A stretch of 64,000 nt of DNA. Source: Magnetospirillum aberrantis SpK. GTDB lineage: Bacteria > Pseudomonadota > Alphaproteobacteria > Rhodospirillales > Magnetospirillaceae. The stretch is taken from NCBI RefSeq assembly GCF_011022235.1, contig NZ_JAAIYP010000034.1:186001-250000 (forward strand), read 5' to 3'. Position 1 is the first letter of the stretch. Each line of letters starts with the position of its first letter. Shown here piece after piece: positions 7,697 through 15,720 of this stretch. Below the pieces are notes generated by a model, which saw only the letters and a program-made list of their open reading frames with translations, was not told the DNA's origin and searched no databases. Both the position numbers and the translations under genes were made by a program.

Positions 7697-7712
7697 TGGG
7701 CCCGACACTGCG
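7697..7712 (+). promoter_or_regulatory. possible sigma-54 -24/-12 element
   Basis: TGGGCC-N5-CTGCG has the essential GG and GC pairs with 10 bases between them, but only partial agreement with TGGCAC-N5-TTGCA. GG-N10-GC occurs often by chance in GC-rich DNA. The NtrC-like palindrome upstream is the main reason to list it. Confidence 0.2.
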
Positions 7713-7861
7713 CATGCGGGGCGATCACCTGTTCCCGTTTAAACGGCGGCTGCCACTTTTTCGCCACAATCGTAAAATCAAATATATCTAATCGAAAATG
7801 CAGATTACGCACCAGCCTGTCCACTGATATGCTGGGTCGCGTTTCCGTTGGAGGTGTACGC

Positions 7862-10108
7862 ATGAGATTGGCCTTCAGGTTCGTTCTTCCCCTGATGTTG
7901 CTGTTGGGGGGTATCGCCTGGGCCGCGGCGCCACTGGTTGGCGATTTGATTGGCCGCTGGTTTCGTACGGATGTGGAATTGCGGTCCCGACTGATCTTTC
8001 ATTCCGTCCATGATTCCCTTTTGTCTTTGGTGCTGACGACAGACGACCGCCGGGCGGGTCGCAAGATTGACGAGTTGTTCAGAAGGATCAGCCAGGACGA
8101 GCGTCTGCTGGCCATCGGCCTGTGTTCGCCGGAAGGAAAGCTGCTGCACAAGTCCGCCGCTTGGCCCAAGGCCCTGCCCTGTCCTCCTGCCCCTGTCGCC
8201 GGCCAGGAATTCGGCCAACGGCGGTTGGATACTGGTACGGTTCTGGCCGCCGCCTTCTCGCTGACGTCCGACCGGGATGATTTGGGTTATCTGGTCATCC
8301 TGCACGACCTGAGCTTCATCGAAAAACGCAGTTCCAGCGCCGAAATTTATCTGGCCGTTTTTCTTGGGTTGCTGGGAATGGCGGCGGCAGGTGTCACTTT
8401 GCTGATGGCTCGCCTTACCTTGCATTATTGGCTGAAGGCGATGCGTAAGGGCCTGGTCTATCGTCCCAATGCCGAGGGCGAGGACGGCAAGGTGCCGGTG
8501 GAAATCCAGCCATTGGTACGCGAAATGCGGAAAGTGATGCGGCAACTGGACGCTCCGCGTTCGCTGACCGAGGCAATCCGTGTGGAATGGGGGCCGGACA
8601 GCCTGCGCAGTCTGTTGCGCAACGAATTGCCCGACGCCGAAGTGATGGTGGTTTCCAACCGCGAGCCCTATATCCACAACATGGAAAGCGACCAGATCAC
8701 CGTGCAGCGTCCGGCAAGCGGCTTGGTCACCGCGCTGGAGCCGATCATGAGGGCTTGCGGCGGCACCTGGATCGCGCATGGCAGCGGCAGCGCCGACCAG
8801 CTCAAGGTGGACAGCTCCGACCGGCTGGGCGTACCGCCGGAAAAGCCCAGCTATACCTTGCGCAGGGTCTGGCTGTCCGACGCGGAACAGGACGGATATT
8901 ATTACGGCTTCGCCAACGAAGGCATGTGGCCGCTATGCCATATCGCCTTTGTCCGCCCCAATTTCCGCACGTCCGATTGGGAGCATTATGTGGCGGTGAA
9001 CCGCAAGTTCGCCGACGCCGTGGTAGCTGAAGCCCGCACCTCAAACCCCATCGTTTTGGTCCAGGACTACCATTTCGCCTTGCTGCCGCGCATGGTGCGT
9101 GAGCGTCTTCCCGACGCGACCATCGTCACCTTCTGGCATATCCCCTGGCCCAATGCCGAAGTCTTCAGCATCTGCCCATGGAAAGAGGAAATCCTCTCTG
9201 GCCTGCTGGGCAGCTCGATCCTGGGATTCCACACACAATTCCATTGTCTGAACTTCGTGGAATCGGTGGACCGTTTCATGGAATGCCAGATCGACCGCGA
9301 GCACAGCACGGTCAGCGCCAGTTCGGGAACCACGTTGGTTCGTCCCTACCCCATTTCCATCGAGTGGCCGCCGGCGGCCCTGGCCGGCCAGCCGCCGGTA
9401 AAGGAATGCGGCGATCTGGTTCGCAAGAAATACGGCTTGAAAGCGGATGTCCGCATCGCCGTGGGTGTCGAAAGATTCGACTATACCAAGGGCATCGCCG
9501 ACCGTTTCCGCGCGGTGGAAAGCCTGTTGGAAAACCATCCCGAATGGATCGGCCATTTCACCCTGGTCCAGGTCGCCGCCCCGACGCGCAGCCGCCTGCC
9601 CGCCTATCGCGACACCCAGGTCGAGGCGGAAACGCTGGTTCAAAGCATTAACGCCCGATTCGGGCGGGACGACTGGCAACCGATCATCCTTGCCGCCACC
9701 CACCACGAACCGGACGCGGTGTTCACCCTGTTTCGTTCCGCCGATTTGTGCATGGTGTCCAGCCTGCATGACGGAATGAATCTGGTGGCCAAGGAATTCG
9801 TCGCCGCACGCGACGACGACGACGGCGTGCTGATCCTGTCGACCTTCGCAGGCGCCTCGCGCGAATTGCACGAGGCGCTGATCGTCAACCCCTACGACAT
9901 TCATGCCATGGGGGAAGCCCTTCACATCGGCCTGTCCATGCCGGACGATCAGCGCCGGGACCGCATGCGGCTGATGCGCGAGATGGTAGGCGAACACAAC
10001 ATTTATTTCTGGGCGGGCCGCATGCTGCTGGATGCCGCCCGTATCCGCAAACGGCGGCATATCGAGCGCCAGATCGCCGACGTGTCGAAGGAGGTTGCCG
10101 CAAAGTGA
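7862..10108 (+). CDS. otsA: trehalose-6-phosphate synthase with membrane-anchored N-terminal region
   Basis: 748 residues from the ATG at 7862, chosen because GGAGGT (7850-7855) lies 6 bp before it and a signal-anchor helix follows at once. It should make trehalose 6-phosphate from UDP-glucose and glucose 6-phosphate. Residues 4-24 form a first membrane helix, 25-160 a probably periplasmic region and about 160-183 a second helix; a HAMP-like linker then leads to a GT20 domain from about 260 (VVSNREPY, WHIPWP, GVERFDYTKGI, HDGMNLVAKEF, STFAGASREL). Typical OtsA is only about 450-480 residues and soluble, so the N-terminal sensor-like part is an added module. otsB follows with a 4-bp overlap. 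The GT20 assignment is strong; nucleotide preference is not readable. Confidence 0.9.
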   Translation: MRLAFRFVLPLMLLLGGIAWAAAPLVGDLIGRWFRTDVELRSRLIFHSVHDSLLSLVLTTDDRRAGRKIDELFRRISQDERLLAIGLCSPEGKLLHKSAAWPKALPCPPAPVAGQEFGQRRLDTGTVLAAAFSLTSDRDDLGYLVILHDLSFIEKRSSSAEIYLAVFLGLLGMAAAGVTLLMARLTLHYWLKAMRKGLVYRPNAEGEDGKVPVEIQPLVREMRKVMRQLDAPRSLTEAIRVEWGPDSLRSLLRNELPDAEVMVVSNREPYIHNMESDQITVQRPASGLVTALEPIMRACGGTWIAHGSGSADQLKVDSSDRLGVPPEKPSYTLRRVWLSDAEQDGYYYGFANEGMWPLCHIAFVRPNFRTSDWEHYVAVNRKFADAVVAEARTSNPIVLVQDYHFALLPRMVRERLPDATIVTFWHIPWPNAEVFSICPWKEEILSGLLGSSILGFHTQFHCLNFVESVDRFMECQIDREHSTVSASSGTTLVRPYPISIEWPPAALAGQPPVKECGDLVRKKYGLKADVRIAVGVERFDYTKGIADRFRAVESLLENHPEWIGHFTLVQVAAPTRSRLPAYRDTQVEAETLVQSINARFGRDDWQPIILAATHHEPDAVFTLFRSADLCMVSSLHDGMNLVAKEFVAARDDDDGVLILSTFAGASRELHEALIVNPYDIHAMGEALHIGLSMPDDQRRDRMRLMREMVGEHNIYFWAGRMLLDAARIRKRRHIERQIADVSKEVAAK

Positions 10109-10866
10109 AGGTCAAAAATATGAACGATGCCTTTGAACTGACGCCACGCGACTGGAAGGACTGGGCGCTGTTTCTCGACATCGACGGCACGTTGCTTGAT
10201 CTGGCGCCAACGCCGGACGCCGTTTTGGTTCCTTCCACCCTGCCGGCGGTGCTGAACGGCTTGTCGCGGCGACTGTCCGGGGCCTTGGCGCTGATCAGCG
10301 GCCGTGAACTCGCCGCCATCGAACGGCTTTTCCCCGAAATGCGTGACGCCGCCGGGGCTCATGGCGCCCAATGGCGCCTGAATGGTCGGGGCATGGACGG
10401 CATCGACGGCTGGCCGCGGTCCTTGGCCGACGAGGTGGCGGCCCGCGCCGCAGCCATCGCCGGCGTTCTGGTCGAACGCAAGGCTTGTTCGCTGTCGTTG
10501 CATTATCGTGACAATCTGCCCCTGGCAGACACCATTCATGCTCTTGCCGAAGACGTCGTCCGCCGTTCACCGCACCCGCTTCGGCTTTTGCATGGAAAAG
10601 CGGTGGTCGAGCTGATCCCCGACGCGGCCGGCAAGGGACGCGCCATCGAACGTTTCATGGCGGAGCCGGCCTATCGCGGGCGCATCCCGGTTTTCGTCGG
10701 TGACGACGTGACCGACGAGGAAGGCTTTGCCTCGGTCAATCGTTTGGGCGGCATTTCCATTCATGTGGGCGGTGGCCGACCGACGGCTGCGCGGTTCCAC
10801 CTGTCCGACCCCGAAACAGTGCGGCGCTGGCTCGCGCGCCTGAACGACTTGCCAAGAGGAGCATGA
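10105..10866 (+). CDS. otsB: trehalose-6-phosphate phosphatase
   Basis: 253 residues from a GTG at 10105, favoured because AAGGAGGT at 10088-10095 is well spaced to it, whereas the next ATG (10120) would be too far. It should dephosphorylate trehalose 6-phosphate to trehalose in the cytoplasm. HAD motifs are visible: FLDIDGTLLD near residues 19-28, LISGRE near 62 and GDDVTDEEGF near 199. Length matches the OtsB family. The start overlaps the otsA stop by 4 bp and the stop overlaps the next start by 4 bp, so the three genes form one operon. Confidence is high. Confidence 0.92.
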   Translation: MKVKNMNDAFELTPRDWKDWALFLDIDGTLLDLAPTPDAVLVPSTLPAVLNGLSRRLSGALALISGRELAAIERLFPEMRDAAGAHGAQWRLNGRGMDGIDGWPRSLADEVAARAAAIAGVLVERKACSLSLHYRDNLPLADTIHALAEDVVRRSPHPLRLLHGKAVVELIPDAAGKGRAIERFMAEPAYRGRIPVFVGDDVTDEEGFASVNRLGGISIHVGGGRPTAARFHLSDPETVRRWLARLNDLPRGA

Positions 10867-12680
10867 ACGTCATGAACTCGCTCGAACTGGGAGCCATCGG
10901 CAATTGCTCCATCGCCGCCCTGATCGACGGCGCCGGCACGTTGGTTTGGGGGTGTTTTCCCCGGATGGACGGAGACGCGGTGTTTTCAGCCCTGCTGAAC
11001 GACGCCCGCACCGCTCATGATCCCAGGGCCCATGATCCCAGGGAAGGCACCTTCTCGCTGGAACTGGTTGACCAGTTGCATAGCGACCAAAGTTATCTCG
11101 CCAACTCGGCCATTCTGCGGACAACGCTTTACGACCACCACGGCGGCGTGGTCGAGATCACCGACTTCGCGCCGCGCTTCGCCCTTTACGAACGCATTTA
11201 CCGGCCGCCGATGATCGTCCGTCGCATCCGTCCGGTGAAAGGGCGCCCCCGGCTGACGGTTCGGGTCCGGCCCCGTTTCGACAATGGCGGCATCCGCCCG
11301 GAAATCACCCGTGGCAGCAACCACATCCGCTATGTCTCGCCGGCCCAGACGCTGCGTCTGACCACCAACGCCCCCATCTCGTACCTGATCGAGGAACGGC
11401 CCTTCCTACTGGATCGGCCGGTCGACCTGTTGCTGGGAAGCGACGAAAGCCTTCAGGCCGGCATCGAGACCACGGCCCGCGACCTGTTCGAACGGACCTG
11501 GGACCATTGGCGCAGTTGGGTCCGTTCGCTGTCCATCCCGTTCGAATGGCAAGACGCGGTCATCCGGGCCGCCATCACCCTCAAGGTGTGCAATTTCGAG
11601 GAAACCGGCGCCATCGTCGCGGCGCTGACCACCTCGGTTCCCGAGGCGCCGGAAACCGAACGGAACTGGGATTACCGTTTCTGTTGGCTGCGCGACGCCT
11701 ATTTCGTCATCCATGCGCTCAACCGGTTGGGTGTGACGCGGACCATGGAAGACTACCTTCGTTTCATCAACGACATCGTTGAAGAAGCGACCGAAGGCGA
11801 ATTGCGCCCGGTCTACGGCATCGCCCGCGACACCGCCATCGAGGAAGTGGTGGTCCCTCACCTTTCCGGCTATCGCGGCTTTGGGCCGGTCCGTGTCGGA
11901 AACCAAGCCTATCTTCAGGTCCAGAACGACGTCTATGGCAGCGTGGTCCTGGCCTCGACCCATGCGTTCTTCGACCAGCGTCTGGGATATCCCGGCGGCA
12001 ATACCTTGTTCGAACAGCTCGAACGCTTGGGCAACCGCGCGGTGGCGCTGTTTGACAAGCCGGATGCCGGGCCATGGGAATTGCGCACCATCGCCTCCGT
12101 CCACACCTTCTCGGCGGTCATGTGCTGGGCGGCCTGTGATCGTCTGTCCAAGATCGCCAACCGCCTGGGCATGGCCGACCGCGCCTCTTATTGGCGGCGC
12201 GAGGCCGACCGTATCCACACCATCATTTGCGAACAGGCCTGGAACCCGGATGTGGGCAGCTTCGTCTCGACCTTCGGTGGCCGCGACATGGACGCCACCT
12301 TGCTGTTGCTGCACGAGGTGGACTTCCTGTCCGCCGACGACCCACGCTTCGCCGCCACGGTGGATTGCGTCGCTCGCACCCTCAAGGTCGGCGACTATCT
12401 CTACCGCTATGTCGCCGAGGACGATTTCGGCAAGCCCAAGACGGCTTTCGTCATTTGTGTCTTCTGGTACATCGACGCCCTCGCCGCCCTGGGCCGCCGC
12501 CAGGAAGCCCGTGAATTGTTCGAAACCGTCTTGCGTCAGCGTAACGCCCTGGGGTTGCTGTCCGAAGACATCGACCCGCGCAGCGGCGAATTGTGGGGCA
12601 ATTTCCCCCAAACCTATTCCATGGTCGGCCTGATCAATTGCGCGGTGCGGCTGTCCCGTCATTGGGAGGAAGCTTTCTGA
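10863..12680 (+). CDS. glycoside hydrolase family 15 protein (glucoamylase/trehalase-like)
   Basis: 605 residues, starting with ATGA overlap on otsB and an AGAGGAG ribosome binding site. GH15 hallmarks are present: an N-terminal beta-rich domain (about 1-230), then the (alpha/alpha)6 catalytic domain with NWDYRFCWLRDAYF near 267 and the C-terminal GLLSEDIDPRSGELWGNFPQ region near 560-580. GH15 enzymes release glucose from alpha-glucans, and some split trehalose. Its place behind otsA-otsB suggests a role in trehalose turnover or in supplying glucose from glycogen-like polymers; the substrate cannot be settled from sequence. Residues 50-60 contain a short in-frame tandem repeat (AHDPR twice). 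There is no signal peptide, so it is likely cytoplasmic. Confidence 0.85.
   Translation: MNVMNSLELGAIGNCSIAALIDGAGTLVWGCFPRMDGDAVFSALLNDARTAHDPRAHDPREGTFSLELVDQLHSDQSYLANSAILRTTLYDHHGGVVEITDFAPRFALYERIYRPPMIVRRIRPVKGRPRLTVRVRPRFDNGGIRPEITRGSNHIRYVSPAQTLRLTTNAPISYLIEERPFLLDRPVDLLLGSDESLQAGIETTARDLFERTWDHWRSWVRSLSIPFEWQDAVIRAAITLKVCNFEETGAIVAALTTSVPEAPETERNWDYRFCWLRDAYFVIHALNRLGVTRTMEDYLRFINDIVEEATEGELRPVYGIARDTAIEEVVVPHLSGYRGFGPVRVGNQAYLQVQNDVYGSVVLASTHAFFDQRLGYPGGNTLFEQLERLGNRAVALFDKPDAGPWELRTIASVHTFSAVMCWAACDRLSKIANRLGMADRASYWRREADRIHTIICEQAWNPDVGSFVSTFGGRDMDATLLLLHEVDFLSADDPRFAATVDCVARTLKVGDYLYRYVAEDDFGKPKTAFVICVFWYIDALAALGRRQEARELFETVLRQRNALGLLSEDIDPRSGELWGNFPQTYSMVGLINCAVRLSRHWEEAF
11016..11043. 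repeat. 15-bp in-frame tandem duplication in the GH15 gene
   Basis: CATGATCCCAGGG occurs at 11016-11028 and again at 11031-11043, giving a period of 15 bp and a duplicated AHDPR in the protein. The near identity suggests a recent slippage event. Confidence 0.7.
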
Positions 12681-12751
12681 CAAAAGCGCATGCCCTGGCG
12701 GACGGACTGCATTACCTTGCCGATGCGGCACCGTTTCCTCAGGAGGTTTCC

Positions 12752-13552
12752 TTGCGTCCCATCGACCGTCTGCTGGACATCATGGTCACCTTGCGCGATC
12801 CCGAGCGCGGCTGTGCCTGGGATCGCGAGCAGACCTTCGCCACCATCGCGCCCTACACCATCGAGGAAGCCTACGAGGTCGCCGACGCCATCGACCATGG
12901 CGACATGGCGGCGCTGAAGGACGAGTTGGGCGACCTGCTGTTCCAGGTGGTGTTCCATTCCCAGATGGCATCCGAAGCCGGTTCCTTCGTGTTCGACGAC
13001 GTCGCAAAGGCTATTGCCGACAAGATGGTCCGTCGCCACCCCCACGTTTTCGGCGACGCCGAGATCCGCGACGCCGATACCCAAACGGTGGCGTGGGAAG
13101 CCACCAAGGCCGACGAACGCGCCGCCAAGGGGCATGACAGCGTGCTTGATGGCGTGGCCCGTTCCCTGCCTCCCATGACACGTGCGCTGAAGTTGCAGAA
13201 CCGTGCCGCCCGCGTCGGTTTCGACTGGGCGGGGCCTTTGGATGTGATTGCCAAGATCGTCGAAGAAGTCGATGAAATAAAACATGAAATCAATATCGAG
13301 GCAGAGTTCGACCGTATCGAGGACGAGATGGGCGACGTTCTCTTTGCTTGCGTCAACCTTGCCCGCAAGCTCAAAATCGACCCGGAAGGCGCGCTGAAGC
13401 GTGCCAACGCCAAGTTCGACCGTCGCTTCCGCCATGTGGAACGCGAGTTGTCTGCCGCCGGACGCCGGCCCGAGGATGCCACGCTGGACGAGATGGAAGC
13501 GCTGTGGATCGACGCCAAAGGGATCGAGCGCAAGGGAGAGCGCAAGGAATGA
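12752..13552 (+). CDS. mazG: nucleoside triphosphate pyrophosphohydrolase MazG
   Basis: 266 residues from a TTG at 12752, preceded by AGGAGG at 12741-12746. The resulting N terminus (RPIDRLLDIM) lines up with E. coli MazG, and the total length fits the family; longer frames start inside the GH15 gene. MazG hydrolyses nucleoside triphosphates to monophosphates and pyrophosphate, cleaning pools of damaged or excess nucleotides. Two tandem MazG helical domains are visible, the first with the EEAYEVADAI and KDELGDLLFQVVFH metal-binding helices, the second with EEVDEIKHEI and EDEMGDVLFACVN. It lies 71 bp behind the GH15 gene and overlaps the lipoprotein gene by 4 bp. Confidence 0.92.
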   Translation: MRPIDRLLDIMVTLRDPERGCAWDREQTFATIAPYTIEEAYEVADAIDHGDMAALKDELGDLLFQVVFHSQMASEAGSFVFDDVAKAIADKMVRRHPHVFGDAEIRDADTQTVAWEATKADERAAKGHDSVLDGVARSLPPMTRALKLQNRAARVGFDWAGPLDVIAKIVEEVDEIKHEINIEAEFDRIEDEMGDVLFACVNLARKLKIDPEGALKRANAKFDRRFRHVERELSAAGRRPEDATLDEMEALWIDAKGIERKGERKE

Positions 13553-14184
13553 CCCGGTCTTTTCTGGCCCGTGTGGCGACGGTGGTCGCCCTGACCCTGG
13601 GACTCGCCTCCTGCTACATCCCGGATAACTTCCACAGCGAATTGCGGCTGTCACGTTTCGGCGATTGGGCGGTTACCTTCGATGGCGACCTGATCTATGC
13701 GCCGATCATGCACGATTATGCCGAAGGCAAGATCACGGCCGATAACGAAGAAGAGAAAAACCAAAATATCTACAAGGACTTGGTGCGCGATCCTGCCATC
13801 AAGGCCATCCAGCGGATCGGCAAGGGCCGTTTCAACATCAAATACGAACGCATGGGGCGGTTGGGCAAGGTTCAGCTTTCCGCCCTGTTGCGGCGAGACG
13901 CCCGTCTGTTGGCGCTGAAATCGGCCGAGGACGGCACCATCACCATTGCCGGAAACGGCGTGCGACCCGGCGACGCCCAACGCATGACCGAATTGGGGAT
14001 CGGCATGCGCGGCGAGTTCCGTATCACCACCGACGGCAACGTCTTGCGCCACAACGCCAACGAGGTGCGGCCGTTCGGGCAGTACCGCGTTTACATCTGG
14101 AAGGTGGAAAACGCCTTCTCGCCCTCGCCTATCCTGGTGATGCAGCGCGAGGACGACCCGCAACGTCCGCTTGAGGAGAAATGA
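13549..14184 (+). CDS. putative lipoprotein of unknown function
   Basis: 211 residues from the ATG at 13549, which overlaps the mazG stop as ATGA. Residues 1-21 form a lipoprotein signal with the lipobox LASC, so Cys21 should be lipidated and the protein anchored in an envelope membrane. The mature part has alternating hydrophobic and polar residues suggestive of beta strands but no motif I recognise. Its position between mazG and a dehydrogenase gives no clear functional hint. The lipoprotein nature is well supported; the function is unknown. Confidence 0.75.
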   Translation: MTRSFLARVATVVALTLGLASCYIPDNFHSELRLSRFGDWAVTFDGDLIYAPIMHDYAEGKITADNEEEKNQNIYKDLVRDPAIKAIQRIGKGRFNIKYERMGRLGKVQLSALLRRDARLLALKSAEDGTITIAGNGVRPGDAQRMTELGIGMRGEFRITTDGNVLRHNANEVRPFGQYRVYIWKVENAFSPSPILVMQREDDPQRPLEEK

Positions 14185-14188
14185 TTCC

Positions 14189-14956
14189 ATGACCGATTGG
14201 AGCCAGCGCACGGTGCTGATTACCGGCGCCACTGCCGGTTTCGGCACCGCCATCGCCCGCCGTTTCGCCGCGCTGGGGGGCCGGTTGGTACTCAGTGGCC
14301 GCCGTGGCGACCGTCTGGAGGAATTGAAGGCCGAGTTGGGAGTGCCGGTACATCCGTTGGTACTGGACGTGCGCGACCGCCAAGCGGTGTTCGACGCCGT
14401 CGCCGCCCTGCCCGCGCCGTTCGCCGATATCGACGTCCTGGTCAACAACGCCGGCTTGGCGCTGGGGCTCAATCCGGTTGACTCCGCCAATGTCGAGGAT
14501 TGGGAAACCATGGTCGACACCAACCTCAAGGGGGTGATGGCGGTGACCCGTGCGGTGTTGCCCGGCATGGTGGCCCGCAATCGCGGCCATGTGATCAACA
14601 TTTCCTCGACAGCCGGCTCCTACCCCTATCCCGGCTCGACCATCTACGGCGCCACCAAGGCGGCTGTCACCATGTTCTCGCTGAACATGCTGGCCGATCT
14701 GGTCAAGACCAAGGTACGGGTGACCAACATCGAACCGGGCTTGTGTGGCGGCTCGGAATTCTCGTTGGTGCGGTTCAAGGGCGACCCTGACGCGGCGGCC
14801 AAGGTTTATGCGGGCACCGAACCTCTAACGCCAGAAGATGTCGCTGAATCAGTGGTCTGGGCAGCAACATTGCCGCCGCATGTCAACATCAACCGCATCG
14901 AGATGATGCCCACTTGCCAGGCCCCGGCAGGGCTGGCGGTGCATCGCGAGGGCTAA
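14189..14956 (+). CDS. short-chain dehydrogenase/reductase (YdfG-like)
   Basis: 255 residues from the ATG at 14189, with GAGGAGAA 8 bp upstream. It carries the classical SDR motifs: TGATAGFG for cofactor binding near residues 12-19, NNAG near 87-90, the catalytic Ser in NISSTAGS, and YGATK with the catalytic Tyr and Lys. The ending resembles YdfG-type enzymes that act on 3-hydroxy acids such as serine or 3-hydroxypropionate with NADP. That substrate is an inference. Its stop overlaps the convergent stop of the next gene. Confidence 0.85.
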   Translation: MTDWSQRTVLITGATAGFGTAIARRFAALGGRLVLSGRRGDRLEELKAELGVPVHPLVLDVRDRQAVFDAVAALPAPFADIDVLVNNAGLALGLNPVDSANVEDWETMVDTNLKGVMAVTRAVLPGMVARNRGHVINISSTAGSYPYPGSTIYGATKAAVTMFSLNMLADLVKTKVRVTNIEPGLCGGSEFSLVRFKGDPDAAAKVYAGTEPLTPEDVAESVVWAATLPPHVNINRIEMMPTCQAPAGLAVHREG

Positions 14957-15720
14957 TCGATCAGCGGCGCCAGATCCCACCAACTGGCTTGACCGGGGGC
15001 CAGCAAAAGCTGGCCGTCGGCATGCAGGACCGGTGTATAGGCCGATCCGTCCATCATGGCGCCATATCCGCCAGCCTCGGCGTGGATCAGCACGCCGGCG
15101 GCGTGGTCCCACGGCATCAGCTTCTTGAAATGGGCAAAATGCAACTTGCCGGTGACCAGATCCAGGTAGTCGTGGGCGGCGCTGCCGCGTCGGGCCACAT
15201 GCAACACATGCTCGGCCACCCGGCCCCGTTTCTTCACTGAACCAGCCATTTGGGCCAACGGTACCTCGGCCGACACGCGCAGACGGGTATCGGCGCGCCA
15301 AGCGCCCTGCCCCCTGTGAGCGGTGATGGTGCGGTTGGGCACCGGATCGTGAATCCATCCCGCCTGGGTGACACCATCGATCACCAGGGCGACCACCACC
15401 GCGAAACGCGGGTTGTTGTGGGCGAAGTTGGCGGTGCCGTCCACCGGGTCGATCACCCACACCACGCCGGGGCGTTCCAGGGCGGTCATCAAGGCCGGAT
15501 CGGCCTCGACCCCTTCCTCGCCGACCACCGATCCGGGCATGACCTCGCACAACCGGCGCGCCAGCACCTTTTCCGCCTCGATGTCGGCTTCGGTCACCAG
15601 TTGGTTCGGTTTCTTTTCATGGATCTGGGCAGCGCTGAGGTTCTTGAAACGCGGCAAGATTTCACTTTCCGTCGCTTCGCGAATGATTCCGCAGACCAAA
15701 TCCATGTCGACGACGCTCAT
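14953..15720 (-). CDS. inositol monophosphatase family phosphatase
   Basis: 255 residues with the Mg2+-dependent phosphatase motifs of the family: VGEEG near 71, DPVDGTANF near 95-103 and WDHAAGVLIHAEAGG near 207-221. Members hydrolyse inositol phosphates, histidinol phosphate or 3'-phosphoadenosine 5'-phosphate; the sequence alone does not decide. The start overlaps the hflX stop by ATGA, so it belongs to the hfq-hflX transcript. The family is clear, the substrate open. Confidence 0.85.
   Translation of the reverse strand: MSVVDMDLVCGIIREATESEILPRFKNLSAAQIHEKKPNQLVTEADIEAEKVLARRLCEVMPGSVVGEEGVEADPALMTALERPGVVWVIDPVDGTANFAHNNPRFAVVVALVIDGVTQAGWIHDPVPNRTITAHRGQGAWRADTRLRVSAEVPLAQMAGSVKKRGRVAEHVLHVARRGSAAHDYLDLVTGKLHFAHFKKLMPWDHAAGVLIHAEAGGYGAMMDGSAYTPVLHADGQLLLAPGQASWWDLAPLID

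Larger units (their letters stand above)
7076..7861. other. 786-bp intergenic region between the restriction module and otsA
   Basis: The region is divergent: the McrB-like gene starts to the left and otsA to the right. Small frames (7112-7426 minus, 7161-7586 plus) lack a recognisable product, a good ribosome binding site or homology I can name. The region contains a strong hairpin (7460-7492), an NtrC-like palindrome (7534-7549) and a weak sigma-54-like element (7697-7712). No tRNA or clear integrase attachment site was seen. Confidence 0.6.
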
